This document shows, piece by piece, positions 31,292-41,520 of a stretch of DNA of 64,000 nucleotides. This DNA is from Roseburia hominis (GTDB lineage: Bacteria; Bacillota; Clostridia; Lachnospirales; Lachnospiraceae), in assembly GCA_040702975.1 (NCBI GenBank), contig CP159990.1:2232001-2296000 (forward strand), in the 5' to 3' direction. Position numbers and translations under genes: made by a program. Below the pieces are notes generated by a model. The model made no database searches. It saw only the letters and a list, made by a program, of their open reading frames with translations, and was not told the DNA's origin. Position 1 is the stretch's first letter, and every line of letters begins with the position of its first letter.

Positions 31292-34051
31292 ATGTATCAC
31301 TGTCAGCTTCATATTAATCTAATAGGACAACCATGCAGAACCTTTGAAATTATCAAAGAACTGCCTCCCGTGGAACATTTTATACATATTTTTCAGGATG
31401 GAAAGCCAGATGTTGTTTTTGCAAATTTGCAGGGAGCAGATGCCGGGGACATGATGAGAAAGGTAATATCTGATCTTCCGAAGGAAACAGAACTGATCAT
31501 CCTCGCGCAGCAGGAGCAGAAGGATGAAATCCTCGAATATCTGCCGGCTGTTTCTGACCTGTGGACACTGCCTATGCAGGAGGAGGAATTGAAGTACCGC
31601 ATACTGAAATGGCAGATGGCGTGCAAAAAGGCCAGAGAGGAATGGGAGATGAGCCAGTTCTTAGAAGCAGCAATTAACGGGATGCCGCATCTGGTCTGGT
31701 TTAAAGATAAGGATGGGATTCATCAGAAGGTGAATGACAGCTTCTGCAGAACCGTGAATAAGCCAAAAAAACTGGTAGAAGGCCGGGATCACTATTTCAT
31801 CTGGGATGTGGATCCGAATGACCCGGGAAATGAGGGGCATGACTGCGCAGATTCGGAGCGAGAGGTATTCGAGACGAGACAGATGTGCATATCGGAGGAG
31901 ATGGTAAAAACGGGGGAAGGCATGAAGCTTCTTACCACCTATAAATCTCCGCTGTATGATCTGGACGGAAGTGTTATGGGGACAGTTGGGATTGGAGTTG
32001 ACATTACCCAGGAGAGGGCATACGAACATGAGCTTGTAAAAAAGAACCGAACGCTGGAAACGATTTTTTCTTATATTGATTGTGGAGTGCTCTGCCATTC
32101 CCTGGATGGAAACCGTCTGATTCGTGTGAACCAGGCAGCCCTGCGGATTCTGGGCTATGAGACACAGGAAGAGATGGAGGAAGATGGATTCCATATGGTG
32201 GCACAATCCGTGATGGATGAGGATAAACCTAAGATACGGGCATGTATCCAGGAACTGAAGAATGTAGGAGATAGTGTCAGTATTGAGTACAGGGTGGAGC
32301 ATCCGAACGGTGAGATCATTCATGTTATGGGAAATGTAAAGCTGCTCAGAGAAAACGGTGAGTTGTACTATCAGAGATTCCTTCTTGACTGTACCAGCCA
32401 AAAGCAGGAGGAGAAGAAGAACAGACACAGGCAGATGGAATTGATGCGGGCGCTGAGCGTGGATTATAATCTGGTCTGTTATTTTGACCTTGATACGGAG
32501 ATGGGGATGCTGCTGCGGGTAAAGGACGACAGCCAGAGCTTTGCGGAGGCGTTCTCCGGTGACCTGATCTTTGATGACTGCATGGAAAACTATATTAGCC
32601 GGTATGTAGTGGAAGAGGATCGGAAGATTTTGCGAGAGACGATTCGCCCTGAGAGAATCAAAAAAGAATTGTCCGGGAAAAAACTATTTTGTATGAACTA
32701 CCGGGCTATTTCTGGAAACGATATCGATTACTATGAGATGAAAGTCGTGCGTACCGGATCATGGAAGGATGGGAAACGGATCGTTATTGGTTTCAGGAGC
32801 GTGGATGAACAGATACGCCGCGAGATGGAGCAGAAAGAGCTGCTGGAGGATGCGCTGGTGCAGGTAAACCGGGCGAGCCAGGCAAAGGGAATCTTTCTTT
32901 CCAACATGTCGCATGATATCCGGACTCCGATGAACGCGATTATGGGCTTTACCAATCTGGCATCGGTCCATCTGGATGACCAGGGCAGGGTGAAGGAGTA
33001 TCTTGAGAAAATTCAGGTTTCCGGGAATTATCTGCTGAGCCTGATTAACAACGTACTGGATATGAGCCAGATAGAGAGTGGAAATATGTGTCTGGAGGAG
33101 ACTCTCTGCAGCCTTCCGGAGATTCTTAAGAACCTGAATGACATGATGCAGATTGAGGCAGAGAAAAAGCTCCTTCAGCTCAGAATGCATCTGACGGGTG
33201 TAGATGATAAGAGGATTTACTGTGACAGAATGAGGCTGAGCCAGATTCTCTTGAATGTGGTAGAGAATTCACTCAAGTATACGAGGCCGGGAGGCAGGAT
33301 TGATCTGGATGTCGTGCGGCAGAAGGGTACTGCGCCGGGATTTGTTAATTATGATTTTTGTGTGAAAGACAGTGGAATCGGCATGAGCCCTGAGTTCCTG
33401 GAGCATGTGTTCGATCTCTTTGAAAGAGAAAAGAACACTACAATCAGCGGAGTCGGGGGAACCGGGTTGGGATTGGCTCTCACCAAAAGCCTTGTGGAAA
33501 TGATGAATGGAAAAATCGAGGTAGAAAGTGAGCCGGAGCATGGAACAACGGTGCGGATTTCTTTAACCTTCCGTGTTGAAAAAGAGGAGGATGAAATTTG
33601 GAAGGAGAGCGTGGAAAAACAGGAGGAAAGTGAGCATTATGCAGGCAGAATCCTGTTGGTGGAGGATAATGAACTGAACATGGAAATTGCCCAGACGATT
33701 CTGGAGGATGTCGGATTTGAGACGGAATCGGCAGAGAACGGGCAGATTGCAGTGGATATGGTGAAGCGGTCTCCTCGCGGCTATTATGAACTTGTTCTCA
33801 TGGACATCCAGATGCCGGTGATGAATGGATATGAGGCCGCAAAAGCCATCCGCAGTCTGGAAGATCCTGAGCTTGCCTCAATTCCGATTATTGCCATGAC
33901 AGCTAATGCTTTTGAGGAGGACCGGGAAAAGGCCCTCAGAAGTGGTATGGATGACCACCTTGCCAAGCCCATTGACGTAAAGCTGTTACTGGAAATGATG
34001 GATCTTGTAAGGAAAAAGAAAGGTAGTAAATTTTACAATGAAAATAAATGA
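31292..34051 (+). CDS. PAS-containing hybrid sensor histidine kinase with C-terminal receiver
   Basis: 919 residues, no membrane helix, so a cytoplasmic sensor. Order: receiver-like N-terminal segment (1-110, without a clear phosphoacceptor), PAS domains around 125-255 and 262-380, a further PAS-like region to ~510, HisKA with H-box SNMSHDIRTPMNAI (His near 540), HATPase with N-box VVENSLKYTRPGG and G-boxes DSGIGMS and GVGGTGLGLAL, then a receiver at 785-905 with LMDIQMPVMNGYEA (Asp near 837). Phosphate would pass His to Asp and on to an Hpt protein such as the one at 41521. First gene of a same-strand signalling island; it has its own promoter. Confidence 0.93.
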   Translation: MYHCQLHINLIGQPCRTFEIIKELPPVEHFIHIFQDGKPDVVFANLQGADAGDMMRKVISDLPKETELIILAQQEQKDEILEYLPAVSDLWTLPMQEEELKYRILKWQMACKKAREEWEMSQFLEAAINGMPHLVWFKDKDGIHQKVNDSFCRTVNKPKKLVEGRDHYFIWDVDPNDPGNEGHDCADSEREVFETRQMCISEEMVKTGEGMKLLTTYKSPLYDLDGSVMGTVGIGVDITQERAYEHELVKKNRTLETIFSYIDCGVLCHSLDGNRLIRVNQAALRILGYETQEEMEEDGFHMVAQSVMDEDKPKIRACIQELKNVGDSVSIEYRVEHPNGEIIHVMGNVKLLRENGELYYQRFLLDCTSQKQEEKKNRHRQMELMRALSVDYNLVCYFDLDTEMGMLLRVKDDSQSFAEAFSGDLIFDDCMENYISRYVVEEDRKILRETIRPERIKKELSGKKLFCMNYRAISGNDIDYYEMKVVRTGSWKDGKRIVIGFRSVDEQIRREMEQKELLEDALVQVNRASQAKGIFLSNMSHDIRTPMNAIMGFTNLASVHLDDQGRVKEYLEKIQVSGNYLLSLINNVLDMSQIESGNMCLEETLCSLPEILKNLNDMMQIEAEKKLLQLRMHLTGVDDKRIYCDRMRLSQILLNVVENSLKYTRPGGRIDLDVVRQKGTAPGFVNYDFCVKDSGIGMSPEFLEHVFDLFEREKNTTISGVGGTGLGLALTKSLVEMMNGKIEVESEPEHGTTVRISLTFRVEKEEDEIWKESVEKQEESEHYAGRILLVEDNELNMEIAQTILEDVGFETESAENGQIAVDMVKRSPRGYYELVLMDIQMPVMNGYEAAKAIRSLEDPELASIPIIAMTANAFEEDREKALRSGMDDHLAKPIDVKLLLEMMDLVRKKKGSKFYNENK

Positions 34052-34077
34052 ACCCGTAGACGAGAGCCTGCGGGTTT
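34051..34077 (+). terminator. Weak terminator after the first kinase gene
   Basis: AACCCG.AG ... CT.CGGGTT with a short loop, followed only by TTTCCCC. Confidence 0.5.
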
Positions 34078-34143
34078 CCCCGTCATCTTTATATGTGGGG
34101 ATTTGTTGGGAAAATACTAAAAATGATTTGGAAGGATGTTTTT

Positions 34144-35655
34144 ATGAAAAGGTACAAAAGATGCATTGCTGTTTTTTTATGTATATGTTTGGCAGCTGTC
34201 TGCCTGTCTGCCTGTAAGAAGGAGACAAAGTCAAAGCAGCCGGAAAGCGTAAAAAAAGGGGAAAGTAAAGAGGAGGTTCCAGAGAAAAAAGAACAAGATT
34301 CTGAGGAAGGAGAGGAAAAGCAGGAAGAAAAATCGGAAATACCATCACCTTCTGTCTGTGGTAAGCTCTCCGTAAAAGGTACGAAGCTTGTGGACGAAAA
34401 GGGCGAGGCTGTGCAGCTCAGAGGATTAAGTACCCATGGGCTGGCGAGTTTCCCTCAGTATGTGAATGAAGAGCTTTTTTGCCAGTTCCGTCAGGAGTGG
34501 AAGGCGAATGTGATTCGCCTTGCGATGTATACAGCGGAATATGGCGGTTACTGTACAGATGGTGACAAAGAGTATTTGAAGAAGCTGGTTCGAAGCGGTG
34601 TGGAATATGCCACCAACCAGGATATGTATGTCATTGTTGACTGGCATATTTTGATGGACCAGAATCCCAACCTATACAAAGGTGAGGCCATGGAATTCTT
34701 TAAGCAGATGTCAAAAGAATTCGCCGGCCACAATAATGTGATTTATGAAATCTGTAATGAACCAAACGGAGGCACTTCCTGGTCGGAAGTAAAATCCTAC
34801 GCCCAGGAAGTCATACCGATCATTCGTGCCAATGATCCGGATGCGGTGATTCTTGTGGGAACGCCCAATTGGTCACAGTTTGTCAATGAAGCAGCGGCAG
34901 ATCCCATTACCGGCTATGATAACATTATGTACACGCTCCATTTTTACGCGGCAACGCACACGGAGGCTCTGCGGAATACCATGACGGCGGCTATTGATGC
35001 AGGTCTTCCGGTATTTGTGTCGGAGTACGGAATCTGTGATGCCAGCGGCAACGGTGCAATTGACGAGGCGCAGGCTGACGCATGGGTACAGGTAATGGAT
35101 CAGTATCAGGTCAGCTATGTGGCCTGGAACATCTCCAATAAGAATGAAACATCGGCGATTTTTAAGAGCACGGTGGAAAAGACATCCGGGTTTACCGGGG
35201 AGGATTTAAGCGATTCCGGCAAATGGCTGTATCGGATGCTGACCAGAGATGACAGTGGATTGTCCGGCAAGGAAGGTACTGATGACCAGGAGGGCTCAGA
35301 CAAGGGAAATGCTTCGAAGACGGAGAACAGTTCGTCACAGAGCAATGTGATAAAAAATGGAACTATTGAGGCTATGGCTAAACTGGCCAACAGCTGGGAG
35401 GCCAATGGCCAGCAGTTCTATCAGTATGAACTGACAGTAAAAAATACTTCGGATCAGCCGTGCAGGAACTGGGAGGTGGACGTGAAGTTCAGCAGTGATA
35501 TTTCCTTGTCTGACAGTTGGAATGGGCAGTATATTGTGAAAGGCGATGTGCTTCACATTTCCTCGGTAGATTATAACGGGAATCTTGCAGCGGGTGGCAG
35601 CACGGGCGATGTGGGCTTTATCGTCAGCGGTGCGGCAGGACTTAAGCTCCAATAG
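34144..35655 (+). CDS. GH5 cellulase (endoglucanase) lipoprotein with C-terminal CBM2-like module
   Basis: 503 residues from the ATG at 34144 (GGAAGG upstream). Signal peptide with lipobox LSAC, then a Lys/Glu-rich linker (25-65). The GH5 subfamily 2-like domain (about 70-365) opens with LRGLSTHGLASFPQYVN; acid/base Glu in IYEICNEPNGG and nucleophile Glu in PVFVSEYGICD. A Ser/Asp/Gly-rich linker leads to a C-terminal ~95-residue module with WEANGQQFYQYELTVKN, NWEVDVKF, SWNG and GDVGFIVSG, like CBM2 cellulose-binding modules. It hydrolyses beta-1,4-glucan at the cell surface. Oddly it sits between two hybrid-kinase genes. Confidence 0.93.
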   Translation: MKRYKRCIAVFLCICLAAVCLSACKKETKSKQPESVKKGESKEEVPEKKEQDSEEGEEKQEEKSEIPSPSVCGKLSVKGTKLVDEKGEAVQLRGLSTHGLASFPQYVNEELFCQFRQEWKANVIRLAMYTAEYGGYCTDGDKEYLKKLVRSGVEYATNQDMYVIVDWHILMDQNPNLYKGEAMEFFKQMSKEFAGHNNVIYEICNEPNGGTSWSEVKSYAQEVIPIIRANDPDAVILVGTPNWSQFVNEAAADPITGYDNIMYTLHFYAATHTEALRNTMTAAIDAGLPVFVSEYGICDASGNGAIDEAQADAWVQVMDQYQVSYVAWNISNKNETSAIFKSTVEKTSGFTGEDLSDSGKWLYRMLTRDDSGLSGKEGTDDQEGSDKGNASKTENSSSQSNVIKNGTIEAMAKLANSWEANGQQFYQYELTVKNTSDQPCRNWEVDVKFSSDISLSDSWNGQYIVKGDVLHISSVDYNGNLAAGGSTGDVGFIVSGAAGLKLQ

Positions 35656-35704
35656 AAGCCGGCAAAAAAATGATTCTTTGCAAAGTGGAGATTCATTTAT
35701 AGAT

Positions 35705-35733
35705 TTTATATGAGAATTGTGGTAGGATATAAT
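35705..35733 (+). promoter_or_regulatory. Possible promoter of the second kinase gene
   Basis: TTTATA, 17 bases, TATAAT, 43 bases before the ATG at 35776. Confidence 0.6.
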
Positions 35734-35775
35734 AAGGAATATATAGTGAGTATTTTATAAGTTTGGAGAGAGGAC

Positions 35776-38700
35776 ATGAAGTCAAAGGATTATGAGCTGG
35801 TTTTAGATGCTCTTGATACAACTGCCATTTATGTGATCAGTGAAGAGCGCCATGAAATCTTATATTATAATCAAAGAGTGAAAAATGTGGCCCCTAACGT
35901 TGAAAAAGGGATGGTCTGTCACAAACTGTGGGCCGGCAAATGTGATAACTGCCCCTTGAATGGAATTGGGGACAAGAAGAAGAATTCTGTTACAAATTAT
36001 AACGATCCTTTTGGAAAAGCAGTAGATATTGTGGCGAACAGGATTCTGTGGAAGGATACGATTCCGGCTTTTGTGATTTCAATCACCCCGCATCAGGAGT
36101 CGGCCAGCTATTCTTATCATAAGATATTCAAAGGAAATCTAACATTGGACAGATATGAGGTAGTCAAGGTTCCGGTGGAGGAGAGGAATACCTCTCTTTA
36201 TAAGACGGTCAGGATATCGGAGTGGTTTGGACTGCTCGAAAATGGCGGATATATACATACGGAAGATGTAGAAAGATTTCGGGAATTCGTCCAGTTATCT
36301 CATCTGAGGGAGGAGTTGCGCGCGGGGAAGAATATGCTTTCATGTAATTACCGGCGCAGATCGGGAAAGGAATATCGGTGGAATACTCTGGAAGTGCTGC
36401 CGGATGCGGAGTATTCGGATAAGAACCAGTCTGTGATGATCTATGTAAAAGATGTACAGGATATGTATAAAGAAGGACTGGGATATGAAGAACTGAATCT
36501 GAAAAATGAGGCTATACTTAAAACTCTTGGTGAAGAGAATTTTGGAATCTATCTCATTGATCTGAATGAGGATAGGGTATCTTCTGTGCGTGTGGCAGCA
36601 GAAGACGAAGAACTGGTGGGTGGCAGAAGAAAAAACTGGGATAAAGTGATGGAGGCTCTGCTGGAAAATCGATATCACCCGAATTATTGGAACAGATTCC
36701 GCAGCTTTTTTGCAAGGGAAGTATTATTAAAGAGTGCAAGGGAAGGGAAAAAGAAACTGGAGCTTGTGGCAGAGCGCAGAATAGGGGGTGCGTACCACTA
36801 TATAAGTGCTACCGCGTATTTTTACAATTATGGAAGAGAAAAGAGCTATGCGGTCATGGCGTTCCAGGATGTTGATGCGCGTATCCGAAGCGAGATCGAG
36901 CGTGCCCAGAATGATAGAAGGATGGCAGCGATCATTCAGTCGAGATACGGGGTCATGAATACCCTGCATCTGTCGTCGGGAATATGTGAAAGAGTTTACC
37001 TGCATGGTTCGGATCGGGTTGGCAAAATAGAGAGAGGCGAGTATGCCAGATATATTGAAAGAGCAGTCGAAGAATATGTCAGAGATGAGGACAGGGAAAG
37101 GTTTCTTTTGGCATTTTCTCTGGAAAATTTGCGCAGAAAGGCAGAAGAGGTCAAGGAGTTTGAAGAAATCATCTTTGAGTATCAGCAAAAAAAAGCACCG
37201 TACCCGTGGCTGGAGGAACATATTTTCTTTATACGCCAGGAAACGGGTGTGTCTGTAAATATTCTCGGCAGAGATATCACATTGAAAAAGCAACGGGAAG
37301 AAAAGGTAACAAGAGAGGCGAGAGAAAAGGCCTATATCATCAACAGTCTGAGCAGCATGTTTTTTGCGACCTATTATGTTGATCTGCAAAATTGTACTTT
37401 TCAGGCAGTTGTCCAGAGGGACGATGTGAAACAGATGCTTGGAGAGCAGTGGAATTATACAGAAGGAATGGAACAGTATGCCGACCGGTTCATTCACCCG
37501 GACGATCGGGAAGAGTATAAGGAAAAATTGGGATATAGCAGGCTGTTGAAGGAATTAAGTCCGGAGCATCCGAGTGTGGCATTTGAGTATCGGAAAGCTG
37601 AGAAATTAAATGGAAAAACGCAGTGGACACGCGCCAGTGTTGTGATAGCGGAGTGCGAGAACGGCAGACCGAAAACAGCCATATATGTAGCGCAGGATAT
37701 CACGGAAAGTAAAGAGAAGGAAGAGCGCGACCGTAATGCATTGAAGGAGGCATGTGATGCTGCAAATCATGCCAATGCAGCAAAGAGTGAGTTCCTGTCA
37801 AGGATGAGCCATGATATAAGAACACCGATGAACGCGATCATTGGTATGACTGCGATTGCCGGGACCCATTTGGAGGACAGAGAAAAGGTTTCAGACTGTT
37901 TGGGTAAGATTACGATCGCAAGCAGACATTTGCTGTCACTCATCAATGAAGTTCTGGATATGAGTAAGATCGAGTCAGGTAAGATCGATCTTATGGAGGA
38001 AGAGTTCAGCCTTTCGGATCTGCTTGAAAGTATTCTGACGATGATTCATCCGTCCATGAAGGCGAAGGAACAGCATCTTGAGGCCCGGCTCTTTAAGGTA
38101 GAGCATGAAAATGTGGTTGGTGATGCGATCCGCCTGCAGCAGGTGTTTATGAACATCTTATCGAATGCTGTCAAATACACTCAGGTCGGAGGAAAAGTGG
38201 AGATTGAGATTACGGAGAAGCCCTCGAAGATATATGGCTATGGATGTTATGAATTTGTTTTTCAGGACAATGGAATCGGCATGTCCGAGGAGTATCAGAA
38301 AAAGATATTTGAACCATTTACCAGGGCAGAGGACTGCCGTGTCAGCAAGATTGAGGGAACAGGGCTTGGCATGACGATCGCACAGAATATCGTGCGGATG
38401 ATGAGCGGAAGCATCAGTGTTGAAAGCAAGGAGAATGAAGGCTCCAGATTCACAGTGACCTTGTTCCTGAAGCAGCAGAGTTTAGAGAGCTTGGATGTCA
38501 GAGAATTGCAGCAGCTCCGTGTTCTTGTGGCGGACGATGACGAATGCTCCTGTGAGGCGGCCTGCAAGATATTGACGGATATCGGAATGTACGGGGAATG
38601 GGTGCTTTCCGGTGAGGAAGCAGTCGGAAGAACGAAGAAGGCCTGTGATGAGGGAAAAGAGTTCTTTGCGGTGATCCTGGACTGGAAGATGCCGGGAATG

Positions 38701-39315
38701 GACGGGATTGAGACTGCAAGAGCAATCCGTAAGCTCCTGGGAGAAGAGGTGCCCATCATTATCCTGTCAGCCTATGACTGGTCAGATGTGGAAGACGAAG
38801 CGAGAGAAGCTGGTGTGAACGGATTTATCTTAAAGCCATTGTTCAAATCACGGCTCGTCTATATGTTCAAGCAGTTTGTCGGAACGGCAGAGGGCAGGAA
38901 AGATGAGAAGGAAAAAGTCTATGCGGACAGGGATTATTCAAAGAAGAGAATCCTGCTAGTAGAGGACAATGAACTGAACCGTGAGATCGCCCAGGAGATT
39001 ATCGGAGAGACAGGAGTTTCCATTGAGTGCGCTGTGAATGGTCAAGAGGCTGTGTGGATGTATGAAGACCACGAAGAGGAGTATTATGATCTCATCTTTA
39101 TGGATATTCAGATGCCGGTGATGGACGGATATACGGCTGCCCGGATGATCAGGTGTTCCAATAAGGGTGATGCAGCCCGTATTCCGATCATTGCCATGAC
39201 GGCCAATGCTTTTTCGGAGGATATTACACAGAGCAGACGATCCGGGATGAATGAGCATATCACGAAGCCGCTCGACATTGGAGAACTGATGCGGTGTATG
39301 GATAAGTGGCTGTAA
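35776..39315 (+). CDS. Hybrid sensor histidine kinase with two receiver domains
   Basis: 1179 residues, cytoplasmic. N-terminal PAS-like domain with three Cys (C48, C56, C59: MVCHKLWAGKCDNCPL), then two or three further PAS-like sensor segments (120-640; several with the pattern NYRRRSGKEYRWNTLEV). HisKA H-box SRMSHDIRTPMNAI with His near 678, HATPase (N-box ILSNAVKYTQVGG; DNGIGMSEE; EGTGLGM), receiver 1 (VLVADDDE, acceptor in ILDWKMPGMDG near 968) and receiver 2 (ILLVEDNELNREIA, acceptor in FMDIQMPVMDG near 1108). Domain order and receiver sequences closely match the kinase at 41888, so the two are paralogues. Confidence 0.93.
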   Translation: MKSKDYELVLDALDTTAIYVISEERHEILYYNQRVKNVAPNVEKGMVCHKLWAGKCDNCPLNGIGDKKKNSVTNYNDPFGKAVDIVANRILWKDTIPAFVISITPHQESASYSYHKIFKGNLTLDRYEVVKVPVEERNTSLYKTVRISEWFGLLENGGYIHTEDVERFREFVQLSHLREELRAGKNMLSCNYRRRSGKEYRWNTLEVLPDAEYSDKNQSVMIYVKDVQDMYKEGLGYEELNLKNEAILKTLGEENFGIYLIDLNEDRVSSVRVAAEDEELVGGRRKNWDKVMEALLENRYHPNYWNRFRSFFAREVLLKSAREGKKKLELVAERRIGGAYHYISATAYFYNYGREKSYAVMAFQDVDARIRSEIERAQNDRRMAAIIQSRYGVMNTLHLSSGICERVYLHGSDRVGKIERGEYARYIERAVEEYVRDEDRERFLLAFSLENLRRKAEEVKEFEEIIFEYQQKKAPYPWLEEHIFFIRQETGVSVNILGRDITLKKQREEKVTREAREKAYIINSLSSMFFATYYVDLQNCTFQAVVQRDDVKQMLGEQWNYTEGMEQYADRFIHPDDREEYKEKLGYSRLLKELSPEHPSVAFEYRKAEKLNGKTQWTRASVVIAECENGRPKTAIYVAQDITESKEKEERDRNALKEACDAANHANAAKSEFLSRMSHDIRTPMNAIIGMTAIAGTHLEDREKVSDCLGKITIASRHLLSLINEVLDMSKIESGKIDLMEEEFSLSDLLESILTMIHPSMKAKEQHLEARLFKVEHENVVGDAIRLQQVFMNILSNAVKYTQVGGKVEIEITEKPSKIYGYGCYEFVFQDNGIGMSEEYQKKIFEPFTRAEDCRVSKIEGTGLGMTIAQNIVRMMSGSISVESKENEGSRFTVTLFLKQQSLESLDVRELQQLRVLVADDDECSCEAACKILTDIGMYGEWVLSGEEAVGRTKKACDEGKEFFAVILDWKMPGMDGIETARAIRKLLGEEVPIIILSAYDWSDVEDEAREAGVNGFILKPLFKSRLVYMFKQFVGTAEGRKDEKEKVYADRDYSKKRILLVEDNELNREIAQEIIGETGVSIECAVNGQEAVWMYEDHEEEYYDLIFMDIQMPVMDGYTAARMIRCSNKGDAARIPIIAMTANAFSEDITQSRRSGMNEHITKPLDIGELMRCMDKWL

Positions 39316-39356
39316 AAATGAGTTTGAGAGAAGCCGCAGTATCCTTGGTTTTTCTG

Positions 39357-39385
39357 TTGAAATAGATGAATTTATATAGTAGAAT
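39357..39385 (+). promoter_or_regulatory. Promoter of the HD-GYP/Hpt/kinase/EAL unit
   Basis: TTGAAA, 17 bases, TAGAAT; ~45 bases before the predicted start of the next gene. Confidence 0.75.
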
Positions 39386-39436
39386 AAAAATGTTGTTTAG
39401 ATCGTTACTACCCTTTACGGAAGGAAGTGTTTTGTT

Positions 39437-41506
39437 ATTAACCGGGATGATTTACAAAAACAGAAAATTTTGATCGTGGACGATTCGGAAATGAATCGTT
39501 CGATTTTAGCAGATATTCTGGGAGAGGAATATGAGATTCTGGAAGCGGAGGATGGAGTCCAGGCAATTTCCATGCTTCAGAAGCATGCTATAGAGATTTC
39601 TGCCGTATTGCTTGATATTGTAATGCCACATATGGATGGCTTTGAAGTACTGAAGGTGATGAATCAGAGGCACTGGATCGATGATATCCCTGTTATCATG
39701 ATTTCTGCCGAGAACAGCTCCAAGCAGGTCGAGCAGGCGTATGAACTGGGAGTTACGGATTTTATTATACGGCCTTTTGATGCACTTGTTGTCCATCGCC
39801 GGGTGGTCAATACTGTGCTGCTCTACACAAAACAGAAGAGACTGCTCGCAATCGTAGCAGCTCAGATAGATGAGAAGGAGTACCGTAACAGTTTGATGGT
39901 CGATATTCTCAGCCATCTTGTAGAATTTCGAAATGGAGAGAGCAGCCAGCACATTCTCAATGTACGTACTTTGACGGAGGTACTTTTGCGGCAATTGCAG
40001 AAAAGGACGGATCGTTACCAGTTGACTCAGGCAGACATCTCCAGTATCAATACAGCCGCTGCACTTCATGATATCGGAAAAATTGCGATTGACGAGAAAA
40101 TTCTTAACAAACCTGGCAGGTTAACTAAAGAAGAATTTGAAGTGATGAAGACGCACGCGCTGACGGGGGCAGAGATGCTGGGGAATCTGCCGGCCTATCA
40201 GAATGAGCCATTGGTCAAATTCGCCTATGAGATTTGTCGGTGGCATCACGAAAGATACGACGGAAAGGGGTACCCGGACGGGCTGGTAGGAGAAGAAATT
40301 CCCATTTCGGCCCAGGTGGTGGCTCTTGCGGATGTGTATGATGCATTGACAAGCAAACGATGCTATAAAGAGGCGTTTCCCCATGCACAGGCAATCCAGA
40401 TGATCCTGAATGGGGAGTGCGGGACCTTCAACCCATTGCTTCTGGAGTGTCTGCAGAGTGTGGAGGGCAACCTGGAAAATGAGCTTATAAATGCTCAGGG
40501 AAGAGGAAGACAGATCGTGCGGTGCAACCTGATGAGGGAGATGCTCCATGGCGAGAAGCTGTTTGCCTCAGAGCGGTCCGTACATTTGTTATATCAGGAG
40601 CGGATGAAGTACAATTTCTTTTCTGCGATGACAGAAGAAATACAGTTTGAATATACGCTGGCTTCGGATATGCTCAATCTGTCCAGCTGGGGAGCATCAA
40701 AGCTTGGGCTGAGTGAGGATATTATAGATCCGATTCATGATGAAAACGTGACACGAGTCCTGGGAGAAAATGTATGGCGTAACCTTTTAGAAAAATTACT
40801 TGCCACGACTCCTGAGCAGCCACTGATCAACTATGAATGCCCGATTCGTATTGGCGGAGAGTCACGCTGGTACCGGATTATTTCACAGGCAATTTGGTCG
40901 GGAGACGATCCGCCACAGTGTACCGGTGCCATTGGAAAAGCTGTTGATATTCATGACTCTCGAATCAAGATGGAGGAACTGGAGAAGAGAGCGGCTCATG
41001 ATGCACTCACGGGTCTTCTTAATCTTACCAGCGCCAAGGAAATGATTCAAAAAAAGATTTCGCGAAATCCGGGCGGAAAGTTTGCACTTGCAATTTTTGA
41101 TTTAGATGAATTTAAAATGGTCAACGATACATATGGACATGCATTTGGAAATCAGGTCCTGCAATATATGGCGGACAAACTGCACCATACGATTCGCGGT
41201 GAGGATATTATTGCGCGGGTCGGCGGCGATGAATTTATGATTTTTCTGGAATACGAGATGAAGATTGAGGCGGTGATCAAGCGGCTTTTCAATGCTCTTA
41301 CCGGGAATTACGAAAGTATTTCTATTTCTGTCAGTATGGGTGTCGCTAAAAGTGATGTGGTGGGAAAGGAATATGATGCATTGTTCCATGCCGCTGACCA
41401 GGCACTCTACTCTGCAAAACGGACAGGGCGTGGCCAGTATGTGTTTTATGACGAATCAATGAAGGGGATGCTTTCGGTCATCTCTGTTGCAGAAAGTGAT
41501 GCATAA
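39437..41506 (+). CDS. Receiver - HD-GYP - PAS - GGDEF cyclic-di-GMP regulator
   Basis: About 689 residues if an ATT at 39437 is the start (INRDDLQKQKILIVDDSEMN). AAGGAAG lies 9 bases upstream of it; the first standard start, TTG 39470, would remove part of the first receiver strand. Receiver acceptor Asp in VLLDIVMPHMDG. HD-GYP phosphodiesterase with ALHDIGKIAI and WHHERYDGKGYP intact. A PAS-like segment, then an intact GGDEF: FDLDEFKMVNDTYGHAFGN and RVGGDEFMIF. The protein can thus in principle both degrade and make cyclic-di-GMP under control of phosphorylation by the neighbouring kinases. Confidence 0.9.
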   Translation: MNRDDLQKQKILIVDDSEMNRSILADILGEEYEILEAEDGVQAISMLQKHAIEISAVLLDIVMPHMDGFEVLKVMNQRHWIDDIPVIMISAENSSKQVEQAYELGVTDFIIRPFDALVVHRRVVNTVLLYTKQKRLLAIVAAQIDEKEYRNSLMVDILSHLVEFRNGESSQHILNVRTLTEVLLRQLQKRTDRYQLTQADISSINTAAALHDIGKIAIDEKILNKPGRLTKEEFEVMKTHALTGAEMLGNLPAYQNEPLVKFAYEICRWHHERYDGKGYPDGLVGEEIPISAQVVALADVYDALTSKRCYKEAFPHAQAIQMILNGECGTFNPLLLECLQSVEGNLENELINAQGRGRQIVRCNLMREMLHGEKLFASERSVHLLYQERMKYNFFSAMTEEIQFEYTLASDMLNLSSWGASKLGLSEDIIDPIHDENVTRVLGENVWRNLLEKLLATTPEQPLINYECPIRIGGESRWYRIISQAIWSGDDPPQCTGAIGKAVDIHDSRIKMEELEKRAAHDALTGLLNLTSAKEMIQKKISRNPGGKFALAIFDLDEFKMVNDTYGHAFGNQVLQYMADKLHHTIRGEDIIARVGGDEFMIFLEYEMKIEAVIKRLFNALTGNYESISISVSMGVAKSDVVGKEYDALFHAADQALYSAKRTGRGQYVFYDESMKGMLSVISVAESDA

Positions 41507-41520
41507 AGGAGGAAATACAG

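Noticed and set aside
39470-39472. TTG as start of the receiver-HD-GYP protein
   Set aside because: It cuts into the first receiver strand and has no well-placed ribosome binding site, though it cannot be excluded.
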